The translations under genes and the position numbers were made by a program. A model generated the notes under the pieces. The model was not told the origin of the DNA. It searched no databases and was given only the letters and a program-made list of their open reading frames with translations. Shown here in pieces: positions 56,475 to 64,000 of a DNA stretch of 64,000 nucleotides (its first letter is position 1; every line of letters starts with the position of its first letter). This DNA is from Pseudoalteromonas sp. T1lg88 (GTDB lineage Bacteria; Pseudomonadota; Gammaproteobacteria; Enterobacterales; Alteromonadaceae), in the NCBI RefSeq assembly GCF_002964765.1, contig NZ_PQCF01000032.1, positions 496,001 to 560,000 on the forward strand, in the 5' to 3' direction.

Positions 56475-57683
56475 ATGTATAAGCCTGTCAGTTTATTTAT
56501 TGGTCTACGCTACTCGCGCTTATCTAAAGGCAGTGCGTTTGTCTCCTTTGTCTCGTTTTTTTCCATTGCCGGTATTGCCCTGGGGATCACCGCCTTGTTT
56601 ACCGTGATGTCGGTAATGGATGGCTTTGAAAACAACCTAAAACGCACCATGCTGTCGATGATCCCTCATTTGCAATTTACTATGGCCGAGCGAGAGCCCC
56701 AGGCGCAGCAAGAGTTGATCGATGATTTAAAAGCGCAGCCCCAAGTCAGCTCAATCAAGCGTTATCATCAGGCTCAGGCCATAGTGCAAAGCGCCGCCGA
56801 TATTCAGGGCGTACTTCTGCAAGCGCCTTATCAAAGCTTACCGGATAATGTGGTTGAGAATATCGAAGTGGGTAGCTTGAAGAGCCTCTATAACGAGCGC
56901 TATCAGATTGCCATCAGTCGTTATTTGGCCCGTACTTTGGATGTGGGGGTCGGCGATACGCTGCGCGTGACCATTCCCAGTGTGACTACCTATACCCCCA
57001 TGGGGCGTATACCGGCGCAGCGATTATTTACCGTAGCTGTTATCTACCGTACCGGCTCAGAGCTGGATATGCATACTTTGTTTACCTCAGGCGAGTCACT
57101 GCAGCGCTTATTGCGTATAAAAAATGCCGATGATGCGCCCATTGAAGTAAGCCTGAGCGATGCGTTTAACAGCGAATTGGTGCTGTCACGCTTAAATGAG
57201 CAACAGCGTCAGGGCGTCACAGACTGGCGGCAGAGTCAGGGCAGTTTATTTGCTGCGGTGGCGATGGAAAAACGCATTATGAGCCTGCTTTTGGGGCTGA
57301 TATTTATGGTCGCCGTGTTCAACATTTTATCCTCTTTAACCATGATGGTGAGGGAGAAGCAAGGCGAGGTGGCAATTTTGCAGACCCTAGGGTTAGATCA
57401 CAGCCAAATTGCCAGAATTTTTATGATACAGGGTTTATATAACGGAGTGGTCGGCAGCGTGATAGGCGCGGTTTTAGCTGTGTTGGTGGTTTTTAACCTC
57501 AATGCCATTTTGGCGGCGGTCGGTTTGCATTTATTTGGTCAACAAGAGCTACCGGTAGTGGTGTCCTATGGCAATCTAATGCTAATTGTACTTGGGGCCG
57601 TGGTGATGAGTTTTGTCGCCACCTTGTATCCAGCGAAAAAGGCCGCCGAGGTGCGTCCAGCAGAGGTGTTAAGGTATGAGTAG
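56475..57683 (+). CDS. lolC: Lipoprotein-releasing ABC transporter permease LolC
   Basis: This inner-membrane permease (402 residues from ATG 56475; E. coli LolC 399) has four transmembrane segments (about residues 22-45, 265-290, 315-340 and 368-390) and a large periplasmic loop. The N-terminal FIGLRYSRLSKGSAFVSFVSFFSIAG and the cytoplasmic coupling segment MMVREKQGEVAILQTLG are diagnostic. It overlaps lolD by 8 bases. With LolD and LolE it extracts lipoproteins and hands them to LolA. Confidence 0.94.
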   Translation: MYKPVSLFIGLRYSRLSKGSAFVSFVSFFSIAGIALGITALFTVMSVMDGFENNLKRTMLSMIPHLQFTMAEREPQAQQELIDDLKAQPQVSSIKRYHQAQAIVQSAADIQGVLLQAPYQSLPDNVVENIEVGSLKSLYNERYQIAISRYLARTLDVGVGDTLRVTIPSVTTYTPMGRIPAQRLFTVAVIYRTGSELDMHTLFTSGESLQRLLRIKNADDAPIEVSLSDAFNSELVLSRLNEQQRQGVTDWRQSQGSLFAAVAMEKRIMSLLLGLIFMVAVFNILSSLTMMVREKQGEVAILQTLGLDHSQIARIFMIQGLYNGVVGSVIGAVLAVLVVFNLNAILAAVGLHLFGQQELPVVVSYGNLMLIVLGAVVMSFVATLYPAKKAAEVRPAEVLRYE

Positions 57684-58377
57684 TAAGGTAATTAGTTGTC
57701 AGGGGTTGACCAAGGTTTACAGCGATGCGGCGGAGCAAATTGAGGTGCTTAAGGGCATAGATTTAACCGTTGAGCGCGGCGAAAGCGTTGCTATAGTCGG
57801 CTCTTCCGGCTCGGGTAAAAGTACCTTATTGCATATTCTTGGCACCTTGGATAAACCCACGCAGGGTAGCTTGGAAATTTGCAATACCGAGGTGGCCAAA
57901 CTGACGCGTAAGCAACAGTCACAGTTTCGAAATAAGCATTTGGGCTTTATCTATCAGTTTCACCATCTGCTGATGGAGTTTACGGCACTTGAGAACGTGG
58001 CCATGCCCTTGCTGATAGCGGGAATGGATGCCAAAGAGGCCGAACAAAAAGCGAAAGTCATGCTGGAGAAGGTGGGACTGACCCATCGCGCCCAGCATAA
58101 ACCGGCAAAACTGTCCGGTGGCGAGCGCCAGCGTGTGGCTATTGCCCGTGCCGTGGTGAGTGGACCGGATCTGGTGCTGGCCGATGAGCCGACGGGTAAC
58201 CTGGATAAACACAATGCCCAGCGTATCTTCGCCTTGTTGATGGAATTGCAGCAGGATTTGGGCACTAGCTTTGTGGTGGTGACCCATGATCTTGATTTGG
58301 CCAGTCGCCTTACCCGTACCGTGGTCTTGGATGAGGGCGTATTGAATCCGCAAAGGTCCGAGGCTCATGTACTATGA
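57676..58377 (+). CDS. lolD: Lipoprotein-releasing ATPase LolD
   Basis: LolD (233 residues, the same as E. coli) is the ABC ATPase. It has Walker A GSSGSGKST (about residues 42-50), the Q-loop then HHLLMEFTALENVAMPLL, signature LSGGERQRVAIARA, Walker B LVLADEPTGNLD and switch histidine VVTHD. It overlaps lolC by 8 and lolE by 4 bases. Confidence 0.97.
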   Translation: MSSKVISCQGLTKVYSDAAEQIEVLKGIDLTVERGESVAIVGSSGSGKSTLLHILGTLDKPTQGSLEICNTEVAKLTRKQQSQFRNKHLGFIYQFHHLLMEFTALENVAMPLLIAGMDAKEAEQKAKVMLEKVGLTHRAQHKPAKLSGGERQRVAIARAVVSGPDLVLADEPTGNLDKHNAQRIFALLMELQQDLGTSFVVVTHDLDLASRLTRTVVLDEGVLNPQRSEAHVL

Positions 58378-59615
58378 AGGCCATGTCCTTAAGTTTGCTA
58401 CTGGCGCAGCGTTTTCGTAAATCTCAGCGTAATAGCGGTTTTATGGGCTTTATGGCCCGCAGCTCAAGCCTGGGTATTATTCTTGGTGTCGCCGTACTTA
58501 TTTTGGCGCTGTCCGTGGTGAACGGTTTTCAGCAGCAATTGGTTGAGCGCTTGTTAGCCCTGGTGCCCCATGTTGAGTATGTGGCCGCGGACAGGCCTAT
58601 AGAGCGGTGGCCGCAAAAGCAGCAACGCCTGGAGCGACAAGACAATGTAGTTGCGGCGGCGCCTTTTATTGCCGTCAATGCCATGGCGCAATATCGCGGT
58701 AAGCTCGAAGCGGCACAGGTTAGGGGAGTAGTGCCCGAACTTGAAACCAAGGTATCCATAGTCGATGACTTTATAAGTGGTAAAAAACTGACGGAGTTAG
58801 ATGCCAATGAAGTGATTATCGGCGCCCAATTGGCCAAGGCGCTGGGGCTTGAGCGCGGCGATAGCCTGACGCTCTTGATGACGGATATTAATAACCCCAG
58901 CGATGCCCTAAGCGCACCGATACGCTTAAATGTGCAGGTGGCAGGGTTAATTCAAAGCCATGGACCGCTGGATAAACTGCAAGTTTATTTGCCTTTGACC
59001 GCTTTGCAGCAGGCGTTTGCTTTTACAGAGGATCAGGTCACCGGATTGCGCATTACCCTGGATGATGTATTTAGTGCCCAGAGCGAGTCTATGCGTATTG
59101 GTCGCTCCCTCGATGACTATGTCTATGTGAACAGCTGGGTTCGCACTCAGGGCGGCCTGTATCAGGATATTCAAATGGTGCGCACCATAGTTTATTTAAG
59201 CGTCTTTTTGATCATAGCCGTGGCCAGCTTTAATATTATTTCTTCGCTGTTTATGGAAGTAAAAGAGAAGCAAAGTGCCATTGCCATCTTACGTACCATG
59301 GGCGCCAGCGATCTGGTGATCATGCAGGCCTTTATGCTTCAAGGTGTGGTCTCGGCCGTTACCGCTACCTTGATTGGCGCTCTGGTGGGGGTGTTACTGG
59401 CCTTGAATATCACGGATATTTTCGTGCTTTGGAGCGATTTTATCGGTGAGAATAAATTAGCTGGCGTGTATTTTATCGATTTCTTACCGGCACAAATCCA
59501 CTGGCAGGACATCACCTTAGTCGCGGCTATTACCCTGGTTATTACCGTGTTGGCGTCCATTTATCCGGCGTGGCAAGCTGCCAAGATTGACCCCGCCAAG
59601 GTATTGGGCAACTAA
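58374..59615 (+). CDS. lolE: Lipoprotein-releasing ABC transporter permease LolE
   Basis: LolE (413 residues; E. coli 414) is the paralogue of LolC. It shares the N-terminal FRKSQRNSGFMGFMARSSSLG segment, four membrane segments and the coupling stretch MEVKEKQSAIAILRTMGAS. Having distinct lolC and lolE rather than one lolF is typical of gammaproteobacteria. It is the last gene of the lol operon. Confidence 0.94.
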   Translation: MKAMSLSLLLAQRFRKSQRNSGFMGFMARSSSLGIILGVAVLILALSVVNGFQQQLVERLLALVPHVEYVAADRPIERWPQKQQRLERQDNVVAAAPFIAVNAMAQYRGKLEAAQVRGVVPELETKVSIVDDFISGKKLTELDANEVIIGAQLAKALGLERGDSLTLLMTDINNPSDALSAPIRLNVQVAGLIQSHGPLDKLQVYLPLTALQQAFAFTEDQVTGLRITLDDVFSAQSESMRIGRSLDDYVYVNSWVRTQGGLYQDIQMVRTIVYLSVFLIIAVASFNIISSLFMEVKEKQSAIAILRTMGASDLVIMQAFMLQGVVSAVTATLIGALVGVLLALNITDIFVLWSDFIGENKLAGVYFIDFLPAQIHWQDITLVAAITLVITVLASIYPAWQAAKIDPAKVLGN

Positions 59616-59714
59616 CCCTCACAAAACTAAACTCCTGCTTTGTATCCTTTAGGGCTTGCAAGGCAGGGCGCTTCTTCGTAAAGTGACCCTAGCAACAACA
59701 ATAGAAGTAGTATT

Positions 59715-60140
59715 ATGTCGCAACAACAAGAACAATTAGCACAACAAGAACAACTAATTCGCGCTTTCCAACGTCAAGGTTTTGAAGCTGCGCAAAAGCA
59801 TTTAGCCGAAAAAGGCATCATGCCAAAAACTTTGGTAGAAAAAGACAGTCGCTTCTTAGCGCCACTTTGTGCGGTGTGGAAGTTTAAGGCGCAAGATGGC
59901 AAAAGCTATTGGGTGATCACAGGTCAGTTACCAGTCGATCATATTGAAGTGTCAGCCGCTGGCTCGGCTCGCGAGGCAATTCGTCATTTCTCACTACAAT
60001 GGCAGCTTAAAGCGGATCAATTGCTTAATAGCCCACGTTTAGATAAAACTCAGCACGACTTTGCTCAACTGCTGATAAACCGTGCACATGGCCTTTATGA
60101 GCTATACGAAAAACAAGAACTATGGGCTAATGAACCATAG
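59715..60140 (+). CDS. DUF4826 family protein
   Basis: This 141-residue cytosolic protein has a Gln-rich start (MSQQQEQLAQQEQLIRAFQR), an AVWKFKAQDGKSYWVITGQLP strand region and a helical C-terminal half (AREAIRHFSLQWQLKADQLL). The arrangement matches DUF4826, a family common in Alteromonadales and Vibrio-like bacteria without a known function. The 3' end overlaps the convergent GNAT gene by 14 bases. Confidence 0.8.
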   Translation: MSQQQEQLAQQEQLIRAFQRQGFEAAQKHLAEKGIMPKTLVEKDSRFLAPLCAVWKFKAQDGKSYWVITGQLPVDHIEVSAAGSAREAIRHFSLQWQLKADQLLNSPRLDKTQHDFAQLLINRAHGLYELYEKQELWANEP

Positions 60141-60585
60141 TAAAAGGACTACTGTCACAGCGTGACACCGGGCATTCCAGGCGCTGTCTTGGAATGCCAG
60201 CCTCCATAAACACACAGCCACAAGGCGAAAAGCCTTTCTGCTTAAAGCGTTCTACCTCATCGAGCACACAATTAATACATATGGACTTAAAGCCGCAATT
60301 GCTGGCGTTGATCAGTACGTATTTGAGTATTTCTGTATAGATGCTGGGGTTACGATGGTCTGGAAGGACGGCAATACGGCCTAAAAGGCCGTCTTGACAT
60401 AGGCGTGCAGTAGCAACAGGAGTCCCGTTTTCATCATAGGCGACAAAATGCAGGGCATTATTGTCGCGCTCGTCAAATTCAACACTTTTGGGAATGTTTA
60501 ATTCGAAAACAAAGACTCGCTCACGTATTTGGCGTATCGGGCTATCTTGAGACCCCCAGTCGACTTGGTGGATCCGATAAGGCAT
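60127..60585 (-). CDS. GNAT family N-acetyltransferase
   Basis: This 152-residue protein starts at ATG 60585 (MPYRIHQVDW), with AGGAGGGG directly upstream. It resembles ElaA/YjdJ-like GNAT proteins: REERVFVFE-type N-terminal helix (here RERVFVFELNIP), ATARLCQDGLLGRIAVLPDHR for the central strand and acetyl-CoA loop, and VERFKQKGFSPCG near the end. Substrate unknown. It lies 9 bases downstream of the roxA frame. Confidence 0.85.
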   Translation of the reverse strand: MPYRIHQVDWGSQDSPIRQIRERVFVFELNIPKSVEFDERDNNALHFVAYDENGTPVATARLCQDGLLGRIAVLPDHRNPSIYTEILKYVLINASNCGFKSICINCVLDEVERFKQKGFSPCGCVFMEAGIPRQRLECPVSRCDSSPFTMVH

Positions 60586-60593
60586 AACCCCTC

Positions 60594-61735
60594 CTAATCT
60601 GCAAACCAATAACCTTCTTTGATCAGTGTAGCTAATGTCTGCCTGAAAAGTAAACAGCTTGTATTCATTGCCAGCACATGGGTAGCTATGCTTTGCTCAT
60701 CACATAATAGTTTTACGGTTTCCAAGTGATTGATTGGCAGGCAAAAGCTGTGGCCTTCAACGGCAAGGATAACGGCATCTTGCTGTTCTAGGTAAAGAGA
60801 TCTCAGACCTCCGGCCTTGTGTAAAAGGGGATAATCACTAAGGAAATCCATTACCTGGTGTTCTTCTAGCGGCTCATCTAAGGGCAATAAGTCCTTATCA
60901 TGTTAGGCTCGCTGAGACTTTCGCTGATAAAGCGCAAGAAGGTGCTGTCGTCGTCAATGGCGGCAATCATTAATTTACGCAGGCGGGCGATTTCATCACT
61001 GGTTAGTTCACCGCGACTGGGGCGCTCCGTTAGCTGTTCATCACCATAACGCGCTTGCCCTAGGTCATGGTCAATGAGGTGGTCGGCGAATGCAGAGAGT
61101 AGATCCGTTTGATTCGGCGCTCTAAAACCAATTGAATAGTTTAGCGATGGTTCAATGGCATAACCTTCGTGTGGCGCATTAGGCGGAATATAGAGAATAT
61201 CACCGGGCTCTAGTTCGACATCGATAACCGCAGTAAAAGGGCCAACCTGGAGCAGGCCTTTATTGGCGCTAAATTGTTGTACGCTTTTATCAACCTGACC
61301 AACTCGCCAATGACGTTTACCCGAACCTTGAATAATGAACACATCATACTGATCTATGTGCGGACCCACGCCGCCGCCCGGGGTGGAATAGCTCACCATC
61401 AAGTCATCAATGCGCCAATTGGGAATAAAACGAAATGGCTCAACCAGCTCGGCAGCATCAGGGTGCCAATGGTCGACCGCCTGTACCAACAGGGTAGAGT
61501 GCTCTTCGCCTAGGGTGCTGAAGTCTTCAAAAGGGCCATTGGCACATTGCCAACCGTCGCTATTAGTGACGATACGCGACTCTATCCCTTCTTCCATTGC
61601 CAGACCGGCGAGTTCTTCTGCATCGATCGGGTCAACAAAATTTTTAAAGCCGCCCTTAATGAGTAGGGGTTGTTTTTGCCAGTATTGCGCTAAAAATTGC
61701 GCCTTGCTGAGCTCGTTTATTGTTAGGCTGTACAT
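60594..61735 (-). pseudogene. roxA: Ribosomal oxygenase RoxA (YcfD), split by a one-base deletion
   Basis: RoxA is the JmjC-type 2-oxoglutarate/Fe(II) oxygenase that hydroxylates an arginine of ribosomal protein L16. The first frame (60878-61735) has the JmjC domain, with iron ligands HID in GPHIDQYDVFI and His in PPNAPHEGYAIE. It then stops after SEPNMIRTYCP. The second frame (60594-60887) contains the family's C-terminal winged-helix segment. Restoring one base after CCTAA (near 60898) gives SEPNHDKDLLPLDEPLEEHQ without interruption and about 380 residues, the normal family size (E. coli 373). So one base is missing. The neighbourhood roxA-purB-hflD-mnmA matches E. coli. The gene is recently broken or an assembly error. 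Confidence 0.85.
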
Positions 61736-61748
61736 GGTTACTCCTATA

Positions 61749-61780
61749 ATACCAATTTACTTACTTAACAGAATTGGTAT
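61749..61780. repeat. Inverted repeat upstream of roxA
   Basis: ATACCAATT / AATTGGTAT (61749-61757 and 61772-61780) with a 14-base loop, between the purB terminator and the roxA ribosome-binding site. It could be a dispersed palindrome or an operator. Confidence 0.5.
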
Positions 61781-61824
61781 AAAAAAAGCGAAAGAGCTGC
61801 GCTTTTGGCTGCATCTTTCGCTTT
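61781..61824 (-). terminator. Terminator of purB
   Basis: On the minus strand AAAGCGAAAGA pairs with TCTTTCGCTTT and runs into a T-rich tail, 24 bases after the purB stop. Confidence 0.85.
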
Positions 61825-61847
61825 ATAGCATATTCTAGTGCTGAAAA

Positions 61848-63248
<1,401 letters not shown>

Positions 63249-63285
63249 TTATTTGCTTGCAAGCCAATAACTCACAAGCCGGGGT

Positions 63286-63888
63286 TTAAATGTGTTCTTT
63301 AGCTAAGGCCAATATTTTGCGTTTGGCAAATATAAAGTGGCGGCGTTTACCACCGACCTGACGCCATAGCACCGCCGCGCGTATGCCTGCCAAGAGCAGG
63401 GCACGAATACGGTTTTGAATGCTGCTTTGTTTTAATAGTGCTGGTTGACCGAATACCTGAATGCGCTGCCCAAGCGGACTGATGATGCGGGCATAGGTAT
63501 CGGCAAAGGCGGCAATAATAGACTCATCAAGCAGGTCTAAGTGGTTTAATTTATTTTTTACCAGGTCTATATCGCGGCCAAGCTCGGCCAGGGCTTGCGG
63601 CTTGCTGCTCAGGATGCGTTCAAGTTGAATTAAGCCACCGACGTATTTGACCAGCTCGACGTTTTTATCACTGCCCGGGCTTAACTGAGAAACCAGGGCG
63701 CGATAGCCAGAATGAAGATTACGACTGCTGCCGTAAATTTGCTCGGCATTGTCGGCATCGGTCGCTAACAAGGAATTGAGTAGCGGCTCAATTTCATGCT
63801 GTTGTGACTGGCCGTATTTGGCCAGCTTTTGCACCTGCAGGGCTACTTGGCACATGGCCGCCAGGGCCATCACTTGATTGGCGTTCAT
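63286..63888 (-). CDS. hflD: High-frequency lysogenization protein HflD homologue
   Basis: HflD (200 residues; E. coli 213) is a helical, membrane-associated protein best known for binding phage lambda CII. Its housekeeping role is unclear. LAAMCQVALQVQKLAKYG at the N-terminus and IRALLLAGIRAAVLWRQVGGKRR at the C-terminus are characteristic. It starts one base after the mnmA stop, the conserved mnmA-hflD-purB order. Confidence 0.94.
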   Translation of the reverse strand: MNANQVMALAAMCQVALQVQKLAKYGQSQQHEIEPLLNSLLATDADNAEQIYGSSRNLHSGYRALVSQLSPGSDKNVELVKYVGGLIQLERILSSKPQALAELGRDIDLVKNKLNHLDLLDESIIAAFADTYARIISPLGQRIQVFGQPALLKQSSIQNRIRALLLAGIRAAVLWRQVGGKRRHFIFAKRKILALAKEHI

Positions 63889-63889
63889 A

Positions 63890-64000
<111 letters not shown>

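Overview
This window is a chromosomal segment of a marine-type gammaproteobacterium, most likely of the order Alteromonadales (Alteromonadaceae/Shewanellaceae-like). The indications are the class Ia nrdAB-yfaE set with NrdR boxes, the serC-aroA-cmk-rpsA-ihfB-lapAB-pyrF order shared with enteric and Alteromonadales genomes, the roxA-purB-hflD-mnmA block, an exported protein ending in a GlyGly-CTERM-like tail, an S46 peptidase and a DUF4826 protein. Assignment below order level is not possible from the sequence alone. The segment is almost entirely ordinary, densely packed chromosome. No rRNA, tRNA, CRISPR array, prophage or IS transposase was seen.

Layout. 0-5.2 kb: 3' part of rlmL (rlmKL), a small glutaredoxin-like protein, uup and an exported DUF3466 protein. 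5.2-8.3 kb: a TonB-dependent zinc receptor (ZnuD-like, with histidine-rich loops) divergent from a YaeQ-family gene, with two Zur-box-like palindromes between them. 8.3-13.3 kb: yfaE, nrdB, nrdA and ubiG on the minus strand. The 505-base nrdA upstream region holds two separate pairs of NrdR boxes, each pair spaced exactly 31 bp, plus a perfect DnaA box. 13.5-24.3 kb: gyrA, serC-aroA, cmk, rpsA, ihfB, lapA-lapB, pyrF and a small membrane-anchored protein. 24.3-27.6 kb: a CvfB-like S1 protein and a DEAD-box helicase (minus), then trhO. 27.8-29.3 kb: a serine beta-lactamase-like gene broken by one missing base, then a lipoprotein. 29.6-33.7 kb: an RND efflux pair. 33.8-42.4 kb: a cNMP/CBS/DUF294 signalling protein with a DEDDh exonuclease, a BCCT transporter, an S46 peptidase and asnB.

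43.0-46.9 kb is the accessory part. It holds an AT-rich two-gene unit (SMC/ABC-type ATPase plus HNH protein, resembling the Septu PtuA/PtuB anti-phage pair but with an unusual N-terminal domain of about 190 residues), then a well-formed integron attC-like hairpin, a GNAT acetyltransferase starting right after it, a collapsed attC-like remnant, and a DUF1566 protein flanked by an 11-bp direct repeat. This looks like captured gene cassettes without an integrase nearby.

46.9-64 kb returns to core genes: DUF2061, pxpC-pxpB, a periplasmic MsrA-thioredoxin-MsrB fusion, a GlxA-type AraC regulator, a divergent beta-ketoacyl synthase, the glutathione-dependent formaldehyde pathway (adhC-fghA with a divergent LysR regulator), lolC-lolD-lolE, a DUF4826 protein, a GNAT protein, roxA (also broken by one missing base), purB, hflD and the 3' end of mnmA. 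The two single-base disruptions leave all family motifs intact, so they are either very recent mutations or assembly errors.
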